From the IMG/VR virus record IMGVR_UViG_3300009488_000040, positions 1-36,537 of that record: a stretch of DNA of 36,537 nt. The stretch is one strand, 5' to 3'. The notes under the pieces are model-generated. The model was not told where the DNA came from and made no database searches. It saw nothing but the letters and a program-made list of their open reading frames with translations. Shown in pieces: positions 13,920 to 21,789 of the stretch. How positions within the stretch are numbered: the first letter of the stretch is position 1; each line of letters opens with the position of its first letter. A program made the position numbers and the translations under genes. This DNA comes from a virus.

Positions 13920-16451
13920 ATGGCAGTAGTATTGGATAAGATGTTCGCGCAGACAAGGATTGAGAAAGGGTCGTTTGATGACGACGAACGAAGTTTTATA
14001 GCATGGGCGTCCCGTCCAGTGCTGGATCGTGACCATGAAATTATCGCTCATGACGCATGGGATTTGGAGAACTACGAGAAAAATAAAGTCCTTCTATGGG
14101 CGCATGACTACACGCGGCCGCCCATTGGGAAAGTGCTATGGCTGAAGCCACAGAAGAACGGCCTGAAGTTCAAGCCGCAGTTTGCAGATACAGCAATGGC
14201 GAAGGAAATCTATGAGCTATACAAGGACGGTTTCATGAGTACGTTTTCTGTGGGCTTCATCCCTAACGAGTGGAATGATGACGACGAGCAAGCAAAAGAC
14301 GGGGAGGCATTCAACAGGCCGCTCAGGACTTACACTGACGTGGAACTTCTAGAAATCTCCTGCGTACCCGTTCCTTCCTGTCCCGACGCTGTGGCAGAGC
14401 GATATGCAAATGGAGAGATAAGAACGAAAGGATTGAAGACAGCCATCGAGCATTCGGTTTCCAAAACCGTGATCCCCTTCAAGAAACACAGCCTGGCTCC
14501 AGAAGACACAGCATGGAACGGGCCGGCGGAGAGATCTGCCGCAGAGGTATCCGATCTCAAGCTCATGAGTACCTGGTACGACTCTGAGAATGCAGACGTG
14601 AAAGGATCATACAAGCTCCCACATCACAAGGCCAGTGGGCACAGCACAGTATGGCGTGGAGTTGCAGCCGCTATGGTCGCTCTATTGGGAGGCCGTGGCG
14701 GGGTTGCTATACCTTCAGGCGACAAGAAGGGCGTCTATAACCACCTTGCGAAGCATTACAAGGAATTTGACAAGCCTGTGCCGGAGTTCAAGGAATACGA
14801 GGACGCTGAACTGAAGGCACTCTTCAATGAAGAGGAATTGCGTGAACAGGTTGAAGATACGGAAACTATAGAGACGTCCGCCGGCGACGTTGCTGGAGGC
14901 TGGGAGCCTGTTGAGATAGAGGAGCGCGACCCCATAGAAGCCATGAGGCGCGAAGGGCTTGAGAAGGCTGAGGATGGTTTTATCCCGGTATCTGTGAGCA
15001 TGTGGAATGAGATGTGTTCAACCGTGAAGGTTGCCAGTGCAAAATCAGACGCCTATCTCCAGCAAGTGTATGGAGGCATTACTCCGCCAGATGGGAAGTG
15101 GAATAAAAGCCTGTCTGACGCATTCGACCTGCCGGTTCTGGAGGACGTAACCTCGTCGTTCAAATACACGCTATATGCTGATTATCTGAGTTGTGAGATT
15201 AAGAACATATACATGAACAGCTACGAGATTCCATCCCCATTGCTGGGTTCTTATATGGATGCTATCCAGAGACTGACTGCTGATTTCACCGTCCACGATA
15301 TTCGGCGCTTTTCCAGTAAAGGCGAAGAGACACCCCCTATCACTGATAAAATACAGTTGACCCGGGATGAGTATGGCGAATATCTCGTTAGCGGTACAAA
15401 GTTCTGCGAGGCTGATGGCTATAATATCATTCTAAACTTTTCGGCGAGTTGGTATGGCCTGGACTTCAGTGTGATTACGTCCGCAGAAAAAGCAGACGCA
15501 AATCGTGAAATTCTGAATGGGATTCATAAGGACGCGTCTGGAAACGTCATGATGAAGGGCGAGAAGTTTTCCCTCTCCGGTGAGTTCCTGGACCCCACGG
15601 ACGAGGTATGGGATGACGTTGTAATACCAGACGAAGACAAGACGGCTATCCGTAAGTCTATGAGCGTTCTGGAAGACGGCAAGAGCCGCGGGCTACTGAT
15701 GGTCGGCCCTCCAGGAACTGGCAAGACAATGACCGGGCGCATAATGATGAACGTCACAGAGTCAACCTACATCTGGGTAAGCTCCAGGGACTTCGGCTAT
15801 TCCGCTTCGTCGCGGATCATCAACCTGGCTTTCAACATGGCAAGACGGCTGGCTCCCACGATCCTATTCATGGAGGACATTGACGGGTGGCTGGGCGGCG
15901 GCTCTACTGATGCTATGAAGACAGAGATGGATGGCATTCGCGCCACAAAGGGGGTTATGAGCGTACTCACGACAAACTTCCCCCAGAGATTGCCGAAGGC
16001 CTTGATAGATAGGCCGGGACGTTTCCACCATGTCATACTCTTTGATCTCCCCGATGTTAAGCAGAGACATCAGATGCTTGCAACATGGACGGATGGCGTT
16101 GACAAAGAAACTCTGATCGACATAGCGAAAAAGACGGAAGGATTCTCAGGAGCGCATATACGGGAGCTGGTTGACTACGCTGAATTTATATCTGACGAGG
16201 AGGGCATCCCTACAGGGAAGGCTCTGGTTCGAAGCATGGAGAAATTGCAGGAACAGCGCGAACTCGTTGCCAGTTTCGATACTGAGAAAGGCCCGGCTCC
16301 TGATATGATCGAATACACCGACGAGGATTTTGACCTCATGGTTCAGCAGGAATTGAAAATAAAAAAGCAAGCCGAGGCGATAAAATCCCTTCGGCACGAT
16401 ATTGCAGTCCTCAACGCGAAAATGAGGGTTGCGCTAGGCGGGACTGGATAA
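13920..16451 (+). CDS. Prohead protease fused to an AAA+ ATPase
   Basis: This is an 843-residue fusion. Residues 1-165 are an HK97-type prohead protease: WASRPVLDRDHE, catalytic H62 in LLWAHDYTRPPIGK, S110 in MSTFSVGFIP, then ELLEISCVPVPS. Residues about 198-285 (AWNGPAERS, GSYKLPHH, GGVAIPSGDKKGVYNHLAKHY) are a domain often attached to phage proteases or minor head proteins. An unassigned region spans 330-580. Residues 590-780 are an AAA+ module: Walker A GPPGTGKT at 596-603, Walker B ILFMEDID at 648-655, sensor-1 LTTN, the RPGRF arginine-finger region at 698-702, and sensor-2 GFSGAHIRELV. The C-terminus is a helical coil. The protease should cut head proteins during maturation. The ATPase may unfold or feed substrates, as in FtsH or Lon. 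The frame is continuous with no sign of a sequencing join. Confidence 0.9.
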   Translation: MAVVLDKMFAQTRIEKGSFDDDERSFIAWASRPVLDRDHEIIAHDAWDLENYEKNKVLLWAHDYTRPPIGKVLWLKPQKNGLKFKPQFADTAMAKEIYELYKDGFMSTFSVGFIPNEWNDDDEQAKDGEAFNRPLRTYTDVELLEISCVPVPSCPDAVAERYANGEIRTKGLKTAIEHSVSKTVIPFKKHSLAPEDTAWNGPAERSAAEVSDLKLMSTWYDSENADVKGSYKLPHHKASGHSTVWRGVAAAMVALLGGRGGVAIPSGDKKGVYNHLAKHYKEFDKPVPEFKEYEDAELKALFNEEELREQVEDTETIETSAGDVAGGWEPVEIEERDPIEAMRREGLEKAEDGFIPVSVSMWNEMCSTVKVASAKSDAYLQQVYGGITPPDGKWNKSLSDAFDLPVLEDVTSSFKYTLYADYLSCEIKNIYMNSYEIPSPLLGSYMDAIQRLTADFTVHDIRRFSSKGEETPPITDKIQLTRDEYGEYLVSGTKFCEADGYNIILNFSASWYGLDFSVITSAEKADANREILNGIHKDASGNVMMKGEKFSLSGEFLDPTDEVWDDVVIPDEDKTAIRKSMSVLEDGKSRGLLMVGPPGTGKTMTGRIMMNVTESTYIWVSSRDFGYSASSRIINLAFNMARRLAPTILFMEDIDGWLGGGSTDAMKTEMDGIRATKGVMSVLTTNFPQRLPKALIDRPGRFHHVILFDLPDVKQRHQMLATWTDGVDKETLIDIAKKTEGFSGAHIRELVDYAEFISDEEGIPTGKALVRSMEKLQEQRELVASFDTEKGPAPDMIEYTDEDFDLMVQQELKIKKQAEAIKSLRHDIAVLNAKMRVALGGTG

Positions 16452-16598
16452 GTCCCCTTACGGTAGCGATGGTAGGTTTATGACCACTGGCGATAGTAAT
16501 GACGGCTTCGGTCGTCATGGCGCTATTAGGTGGGCATTGCTGGCGCCATTAGCCGACGGATAAGAAACAACGCAAATACGGCTAAGAGGTGAAGTACA
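16452..16598 (+). promoter_or_regulatory. Structured leader upstream of the major capsid gene
   Basis: This 147-base gap holds no gene. ATGACGGC (16499-16506) and GTCGTCAT (16511-16518) form an 8-bp stem with one G-U pair, closed by a C(UUCG)G tetraloop, an exceptionally stable hairpin. ATGGCGC (16517-16523) can alternatively pair with GCGCCAT (16543-16549), sharing two bases with the first stem, so the two hairpins compete at the edge. There is no U-run, so mRNA stabilisation or processing before the highly expressed capsid gene fits better than termination. No convincing promoter was seen. Confidence 0.6.
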
Positions 16599-17972
16599 AT
16601 GCCACAAGCAACACCGGAAGAACTGAAAAAGAAACTTGATGAGCAGGTTGATAAACTTAATAACAAGGAATACGAGACGCCCACTGAACTCATGGAAATC
16701 AAAAAGAAAATGGGCGTCAATACCGACGAGTTGTCACCCGACTCGATAGACCTTCTCGCTGCGGACGTTGATGAGATGAAGAAATCCCTCGACGACCTCA
16801 TTGAGAAGCAGAAGGAAGCTACTGGCGACCTCCCTGTGAAAGAGCCAGACCTTCTGGAGGGTGCTCATCTTGGCGGACTGTTCAAGGAACTTCGCGAAGC
16901 TACGCATTACGGCAAGGCTGAAGGGCCGATACTCAGGTCAATGGAATTGACGCCCGATCAGCTAAAATCTGATGGCGTGGTAGTCCCTGAGAAGCTAATG
17001 AGGGCATTTTGGAACTCCGCGCTTAAGACTACTGGCTATCTGGAAGAGGGTCAGGGGTCGTTAGGCGGCTTCACAGTCGCTGAACAGTTTGTGCCAACAC
17101 TGTTGTCGATCCCACTCCAGGAGCCAATCGTCCGGTCAAGAGCCTGGAACATACCTACAACCACCAACGTCATCAAAATCCCCCGCATAAATGACACCAC
17201 CCATGCCGAGAATGTGTATGGCGGTGTTACGGGAAACTGGACGGCTGAGGGCGCTTCAATAAGCGTCTCGAACCCGGCATTTGCTCAGTGTGTCCTCATG
17301 GCAAAGAAGCTGGCACTTCTGACTTATGCCAGCAATGAGCTGCTTGAGGATAACGCTGTGGGCCTCAACCAGGTTCTGACGAGGCTGTTCGCGGAAGCTC
17401 TGGGGTGGTTTGAGGATAAGGCGTTCATCAAAGGCTCCGGCGTGAATGAGCCGCTGGGTCTCCTGAATGCTCCCTGTCTGGATAGCGTAAGCATCGCAAC
17501 TGGCTCGGTGTTCCGCATCGAGGATGCTTGCAAGATGTATGCGAATCTGCTTCCAGGGTCTGAAGCCCGGGCAATCTGGATCATGAACCCCAGCGTCAAG
17601 CAAGCGTTGCCTCAGATGCTCACTCTGGGAAGTGCTACCGCAGGCGCTCCAAACATCTGGTATCCTGCTGCCCTGAGCATCAAGGATTCTCCAGAACCGT
17701 GGAGGCTCCTGGGCATTCCCATCTTTTGGTCAGAACATCTCGCGGCATTGGGTACTGACCAGGACGTAATTCTCACTGACCTGAGCTATTACATCCTGAT
17801 GAGCAGGCAAGGCATCAGGGCGTCTGTATCCACAGAATCGCGCTTTGCCAACGATGAGACTGGCTATAAGCTGACTGAGCGAACTGATGGGCAGCCGTGG
17901 CCATCTTCGACACTAACACTGGCGGATGGTGCAACCACCGTCTCCCCCATTGTGGCTTCTGATCATGCTTAG
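16599..17972 (+). CDS. Major capsid protein 1 (HK97 fold, with delta domain)
   Basis: The protein is 457 residues; AGAGGTGA at 16585-16592 lies 6 nt upstream of the ATG. Residues 1-135 are highly charged and helical (ELKKKLDEQVDKLNNKEYE, DEMKKSLDDLIEKQKE), the scaffolding delta domain that HK97-type proteases remove. The mature part begins near KTTGYLEEGQGSLGGFTV (143 onward) and has the HK97 features: N-arm, long helix region with LTYASNELLEDNAVGLNQVLTRLFAEALGWFEDKAFIKGSG, and the C-terminal P-domain end with LMSRQGIRASVS and ERTDGQPW. Hundreds of copies form the shell. It has no serine tail, unlike its paralog downstream. Confidence 0.93.
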   Translation: MPQATPEELKKKLDEQVDKLNNKEYETPTELMEIKKKMGVNTDELSPDSIDLLAADVDEMKKSLDDLIEKQKEATGDLPVKEPDLLEGAHLGGLFKELREATHYGKAEGPILRSMELTPDQLKSDGVVVPEKLMRAFWNSALKTTGYLEEGQGSLGGFTVAEQFVPTLLSIPLQEPIVRSRAWNIPTTTNVIKIPRINDTTHAENVYGGVTGNWTAEGASISVSNPAFAQCVLMAKKLALLTYASNELLEDNAVGLNQVLTRLFAEALGWFEDKAFIKGSGVNEPLGLLNAPCLDSVSIATGSVFRIEDACKMYANLLPGSEARAIWIMNPSVKQALPQMLTLGSATAGAPNIWYPAALSIKDSPEPWRLLGIPIFWSEHLAALGTDQDVILTDLSYYILMSRQGIRASVSTESRFANDETGYKLTERTDGQPWPSSTLTLADGATTVSPIVASDHA

Positions 17973-17979
17973 AGCATGA
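17963..17979 (+). promoter_or_regulatory. Hairpin with the capsid-1 stop codon as its loop
   Basis: TCATGCT (17963-17969) pairs perfectly with AGCATGA (17973-17979), and the three-base loop is the TAG stop codon of capsid 1 (17970-17972). The hairpin sits 12 nt before the GGGGG ribosome site of capsid 2. It could tune termination or the relative output of the two capsid genes. It could also be chance; the stem is only 7 bp. Confidence 0.5.
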
Positions 17980-18004
17980 CTCAACAACACAGGGGGTGAG
18001 TTTT

Positions 18005-19216
18005 ATGACTATGAAATTTGGCGAGTTTCTAAAGAATGTTTTTGAATACTCTAAAGGCAGCACTGACGCATCCAAAGCCTTAGAGGGCTATAGAGCTAAG
18101 ACCACCGGATACTTAGAGGAGGATCAAGGCTCGATGGGTGGGTTTACAGTGCCGGAGGAGACGTACAAAAGCATCATGGATCTCGCTTTGGAGAATAGTA
18201 TAGTCAGACCCCGCGCAACGATTGTGCAGATGGAGAGCAATGTGATCGGTATCTCCAGAATCGTAGATACTACACATGCGTCAAGTGTGCTGGGAGGCGT
18301 CACTGTAACGTGGACAAACGAAGGCGACGCTATGAGCGAAAGCAACCCGGCACTCGGGCAGCTAGTTTTAAGAGCGAAGGGACTGAAGGGACTCTGCTAC
18401 ACCTCCAGCGAATGGCTGGAGGATTCGGGAGTTCCACCGGAGGATCTGCTGAGACAAGCCTTTGGTCAGGCCATTGGCTTCTATGCAGATGACGAGTACA
18501 TTAACGGAACTGGGGTCACGAGGCCGCTGGGTATTCTAAACAGCGGTGCGCTGATCCCTGTGACCAGAGCCGGAACCGCCTTAGCGTGGGGAGACATAGT
18601 GAATATGGACGCCAGGCTGCTCCCCAGGTCGGAGAAGAAGGCAATCTGGGTCATGAACTCGGAGGCAAAGCCCAGTATCTATGGGCTGTCACCGGGTTCC
18701 GGCTGGGTTTCTGAAGGGAAGATACTCAACAAGGACTATGAAATCTCTGAAAAGCTGCCAAGCTGGGGTCATTCCGGCGACGTTCTTCTGGCAGATTTCA
18801 GTGAGTATTGCATAGGAGACAGGGACTTGATTATCCAGGCGTCCAGCGCGTATGCGTTTGCCACTGATAATATCGCCTGGAAGTTCATATTGAGGACTGA
18901 CGGAGCGCCAATTCCGGCGGCTCCGGTGACACCCAAGAACGGGTCAAGAACGCAGTCGCCGTTCATAATTTTGAGCGGTGGAGTGAGTTCTTCATCCGGC
19001 AGCGAATCTTCAAGCTCGACAAGTGAGAGTTCGTATTCGCTGAGTTCGTCATCGAGCAGTTCGTCAACATCTTCGAGCTCCTCCTCCTCGTCGTCATCCA
19101 GTTCTTCGGAATCGGTTTCAAGTTCCTCCTCATCGAGTTCAGAATCGGTGTCGAGTTCTAGCAGCTCGTCCTCCAGCTCTTCAAGCTCGTCTTCAAGTTC
19201 TAGCGCAGGGGCATGA
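18005..19216 (+). CDS. Major capsid protein 2: HK97-fold paralog without delta domain, with serine-rich tail
   Basis: The ATG at 18005 follows GGGGG by 8 nt (an in-frame GTG at 17996 overlaps that site), giving 403 residues. From residue 32 it is clearly homologous to capsid 1: KTTGYLEEDQGSMGGFTV, IVDTTHASSVLGGVTVTWTNEG, YTSSEWLEDSGVPPEDLLRQAFGQAIGFYADDEYINGTGVTRPLGILN. Only about 31 residues precede the homology, so the roughly 140-residue scaffolding domain of capsid 1 is missing. The C-terminus (327-399) is a tract with 62 serines in 73 residues, then AGA. It may co-assemble with capsid 1, or form vertices as gp24 does in phage T4, and display serine tails outward. Location and stoichiometry are inference. 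Confidence 0.9.
   Translation: MTMKFGEFLKNVFEYSKGSTDASKALEGYRAKTTGYLEEDQGSMGGFTVPEETYKSIMDLALENSIVRPRATIVQMESNVIGISRIVDTTHASSVLGGVTVTWTNEGDAMSESNPALGQLVLRAKGLKGLCYTSSEWLEDSGVPPEDLLRQAFGQAIGFYADDEYINGTGVTRPLGILNSGALIPVTRAGTALAWGDIVNMDARLLPRSEKKAIWVMNSEAKPSIYGLSPGSGWVSEGKILNKDYEISEKLPSWGHSGDVLLADFSEYCIGDRDLIIQASSAYAFATDNIAWKFILRTDGAPIPAAPVTPKNGSRTQSPFIILSGGVSSSSGSESSSSTSESSYSLSSSSSSSSTSSSSSSSSSSSSSESVSSSSSSSSESVSSSSSSSSSSSSSSSSSSAGA
18986..19204 (+). repeat. Serine-rich tail tract of capsid 2
   Basis: There are 73 codons, 62 of them serine, broken by Gly, Thr, Tyr, Leu and by Glu-Ser-Val units (SESVSSSS occurs twice). All six serine codons are mixed without a short DNA period, so selection acts on the amino acid sequence. 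The long acidic frame on the opposite strand is its shadow. Confidence 0.9.
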
Positions 19217-19238
19217 TACACAAATGAGGTGAAATACA

Positions 19239-19685
19239 ATGCCAAACAACAGGTTCAAGGAAAGAAGCAACGCACATGATGCCGTAACGACCTACGCGAT
19301 TGCAACTGCCGCACTGGGCGGAGAGAGTAGCGATGTCCTGAAACCCGCCGGGTTCTACGACATGGAGAACTACGACGCTATCCTGGGTCAGTGCGTCGCC
19401 AGTAACGTCGTCAATACCCATGTCCTGACCCTTACCATGTGGGAGGCTACAGATACCGATGGCGGGGGTTCACAGACCATAACCGGACGTACTGCGGTTT
19501 ATACTTCGTCGCAGGTAACTGATGTGTTTGCTCAGACCATCGAAGTGGATGCCGATATGCTGACCGACGGATATGACTACGTTGGAATGCAGGCGTCAAC
19601 GGATGATGCTGATGGGACAGAGGCTGTGACTTTGAGTTTGATCCCGACCTTTGGGAGATACCCGCAGGCCAGTCCTGTAGCATAA
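19239..19685 (+). CDS. Probable virion protein, 148 aa
   Basis: The gene follows capsid 2 and starts in a context (GAGGTGAAATACAATGCCA) almost identical to that of capsid 1, which implies strong expression. The product is acidic and strand-rich (NVVNTHVLTLTMWEATDTDGG, DVFAQTIEVDADMLTDGYDYVGMQAS), ending LIPTFGRYPQASPVA. A beta-sandwich head decoration or stabilising protein is a reasonable guess from position and expression signals, but no family is recognised. Confidence 0.6.
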   Translation: MPNNRFKERSNAHDAVTTYAIATAALGGESSDVLKPAGFYDMENYDAILGQCVASNVVNTHVLTLTMWEATDTDGGGSQTITGRTAVYTSSQVTDVFAQTIEVDADMLTDGYDYVGMQASTDDADGTEAVTLSLIPTFGRYPQASPVA

Positions 19686-19759
19686 GGAGATTGGGCGGCT
19701 GGTGGGACTGTCCAGTTCCATCTCCACCAGTCGCTCATCATTACACAGGGGGAATGAGT

Positions 19760-19948
19760 ATGAAAGACAAAGTGGAAGCCGCCAAAGACGATGAGATATG
19801 TCCTGTCTGCAACCGCGGCGAATTGACTGAGACTAAGTCGTGTATGCTCTGTGGCTGGACTATGATACTGGGGTTTCCAATGACAATGGAGGCGTACGCT
19901 AAACTTGTAGACGAAGACGCCTCTAACACCAGGGGGAATGGGGAATGA
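19760..19948 (+). CDS. Small zinc-ribbon protein, 62 aa
   Basis: GGGGGAATGA (19748-19757) precedes the ATG at 19760. Two CxxC knuckles, EICPVCNRGELT and KSCMLCGWTM, define a rubredoxin-like zinc ribbon. The C-terminal helix ends TRGNGE, encoded by a doubled repeat (GGGGGAATGGGGAATGA). It is probably a cargo protein that binds nucleic acid or another protein; there is no evidence for a structural role. Confidence 0.65.
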   Translation: MKDKVEAAKDDEICPVCNRGELTETKSCMLCGWTMILGFPMTMEAYAKLVDEDASNTRGNGE

Positions 19949-20322
19949 GATACAGAGTATATCACGGCGGAGAGATGATATATCCCGAAGCCCACGAAGG
20001 CTATGCGGTATATCAAGACGGCAAGGTTGTAAAAACAAAAACAGTGGCTAGTGGAAGGGTATATATAGATGGGGTTGCGAAGGGCGCGTTCACGATGCTT
20101 TCCCTGGACAAGAAGGACAAGAATGGCAAAGAAATCTTCATCGACGACATTCTCAAAGCAGAGGGCGAGAAAAAGTTGATCCATCTGGAGTCAATGGGAA
20201 GCATGGATGTGTCAATAACTTATAGCGGTATTTACTTGGGTGCGTTTGAGTCAAGCGAGCTTGAGGTCGTTGGCAACATCTATGAAAATCCTGAACTCAG
20301 AGAGGGGGCTGGAAGAGTATGA
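19945..20322 (+). CDS. YopX-like protein
   Basis: The 125-residue protein overlaps the previous stop as ATGA. The second half carries the YopX signature: LDKKDKNGKEIFIDDILKAEG, then the C-terminal VVGNIYENPEL. YopX proteins are beta-rich, common in phages of Firmicutes and others, and of unknown function. The N-terminal half (MRYRVYHGGEMIYPEAHEGYAVYQDGKVV) is an additional strand-rich segment. It ends against the first glycosyltransferase gene (ATGA overlap). Confidence 0.75.
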   Translation: MRYRVYHGGEMIYPEAHEGYAVYQDGKVVKTKTVASGRVYIDGVAKGAFTMLSLDKKDKNGKEIFIDDILKAEGEKKLIHLESMGSMDVSITYSGIYLGAFESSELEVVGNIYENPELREGAGRV

Positions 20323-21512
20323 ATTTACTCTGGCTCTCAGCCACTCCTGAATGCCACTCAGGATATGGCAACGCTACCAGGCACATGATTAGCTGGCTCA
20401 CAAAGCAGGGGCATTGGGTAGCTGCTGCAACGAAACATCCGGTTTCTATCAGATGGCGGATGTGGAACGTTCCAGGGACGGACAAACAGAGGCCGATACT
20501 GGCAGGGACTAACGTAAAAGTCATCAATAATGACATAATGGACAAATGGAAGCTCGACTGCTGTATAAGCATGTATGACGTATGGGCACTAAAGACTCCC
20601 ATCCATCGGCACATCCCCTGGATACCCATAGACACTCAGAACGTGAGTGAGAAGATCGTCAAGGTTGTGAAGGATACGCCCATGCAGATCGCCATGACTA
20701 AGCATGGGAAGAGGGAACTTGAGGCTAACGGCCTGTCTCCAGAATATGCTCCCATCGGCTTTGACCCTGAAGTATTCCATCCTAAGCCGGACAAGGCGCA
20801 GGAGTTCAGAGAGACACTTCTCTGGAAAGACGGCCTGAAGCCTGACGACATGTTTCTGATAGGATCGGTCGGCTTGAACTATCCAGACGACCGGAAGGGG
20901 TTTGTGATTCTCTTGCAGGCGTTCAGGGAATTCAGAAAGAAACACCCGGAGGCGCGGCTGTTCCTGCACACCCAGGCTCGTAAGGATCAGGGCACCAACT
21001 ACGCAAAGATTGCTCAAGAGCTTGGGGTCATGGACTACATCGGCTGGCCAGACCAGGCTCAGTTTTGGCTGGGCCAATACACCGCAGAAACTTTAGCCAG
21101 TATGTATTCAGGGATGGACGTGTTCTGTCTCCCAACGAGAGGCGAAGGATTTGGAATGCCTGTTGTGGAGGCTCAGGCGTGCGGAACTCCAGTCGTGGTG
21201 ACTGAGAACACCAGCGGGCCGGAACTCACAAGAAGTGGATGCCTGATCCATACTGATAGTGATGACTATGTATATACAGGCCTCAACACATGGCGGGTGC
21301 AGCCCAAGCCCAGTTCTGTAGTTCGGAGTTTGGCTCATGTGCGCTCGTTGACATGGATAGGGATGCGAAAGGAAATCTCCGCCGGTGTTCAGGAATACGC
21401 ATGGCCTAACGTCTGGGAGAATCACTGGGATCCAATCATTAAGAAGATCGAGGGAATGCTGCCAATAGAGGGGGAAAGCAATGGCAACAGTAGCGACGAC
21501 GAAGAAGTTTAG
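20319..21512 (+). CDS. GT4-like glycosyltransferase (GT-B fold)
   Basis: The protein has 397 residues and a typical two-Rossmann GT-B architecture. The N-terminal acceptor domain has the Gly-rich opening SGYGNATRHMISWLTKQGH. The C-terminal donor domain has IGSVGLNYPDDRKGFVILLQAF, then LASMYSGMDVFCLPTRGEGFGMPVVEAQACGTPVVVTENTSGPEL, which contains the EGFGMPVVEA (E-x7-E) nucleotide-sugar motif of GT4. It should transfer a sugar from a nucleotide donor to an acceptor in the host cytoplasm. It lies among virion genes, 1.1 kb after the serine-tailed capsid, so virion protein is a likely acceptor; host surface glycan or lipid are alternatives. The last 31 bases overlap the next gene. Confidence 0.88.
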   Translation: MNLLWLSATPECHSGYGNATRHMISWLTKQGHWVAAATKHPVSIRWRMWNVPGTDKQRPILAGTNVKVINNDIMDKWKLDCCISMYDVWALKTPIHRHIPWIPIDTQNVSEKIVKVVKDTPMQIAMTKHGKRELEANGLSPEYAPIGFDPEVFHPKPDKAQEFRETLLWKDGLKPDDMFLIGSVGLNYPDDRKGFVILLQAFREFRKKHPEARLFLHTQARKDQGTNYAKIAQELGVMDYIGWPDQAQFWLGQYTAETLASMYSGMDVFCLPTRGEGFGMPVVEAQACGTPVVVTENTSGPELTRSGCLIHTDSDDYVYTGLNTWRVQPKPSSVVRSLAHVRSLTWIGMRKEISAGVQEYAWPNVWENHWDPIIKKIEGMLPIEGESNGNSSDDEEV

Positions 21513-21789
21513 AATCAGAATGATAACGCCGTGGACTGGAATGATAGACGGCGTGGAGCGAACAGTGAGAGCCGGGGAAGAGGTTGACGTTGATATAGAC
21601 ACCTTCCGTGCCCTGGTCTTCATACATGGGAAAGCTGAGGCGGTAACTGTGGATGAGATCGTGGCGGACGCTAAGAAACCAAAGAAACCGAAGAAGTCCA
21701 AAGGGACAACAGCAAGCACTATTAAGGGCAGACGCACGCCCGATAAAGACAAGATGCTGAAGACTTCAACGCAGAAATCGGGGGAATAA
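21481..21789 (+). CDS. Hypothetical protein with lysine-rich C-terminus, 102 aa
   Basis: GGGGGAAA (21470 onward) provides the ribosome site for the ATG at 21481. Residues 1-65 form a strand-rich domain (KKFRIRMITPWTGMIDGVERTVRAGEEVDVD), of a kind seen in small head or tail proteins. Residues 66-102 are lysine- and threonine-rich (AKKPKKPKKSKGTTASTIKGRR), probably disordered and able to bind DNA. The product ends KSGE-stop at a TAA copy of the repeat. The function is not recognised. Confidence 0.6.
   Translation: MATVATTKKFRIRMITPWTGMIDGVERTVRAGEEVDVDIDTFRALVFIHGKAEAVTVDEIVADAKKPKKPKKSKGTTASTIKGRRTPDKDKMLKTSTQKSGE

Noticed and set aside
15977-15984. TTCCCCC elsewhere as further anti-repeat elements
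   Set aside because: Single unstructured matches such as those near 5585 and 15978 sit inside well-supported coding regions and are expected by chance.
18769-19245. Long Glu/Asp-rich frame on the minus strand opposite the capsid 2 tail
   Set aside because: Its composition is just the reverse complement of mixed serine codons. It has no ribosome site and overlaps a clear capsid gene. The same applies to 23656-24195 on the minus strand.
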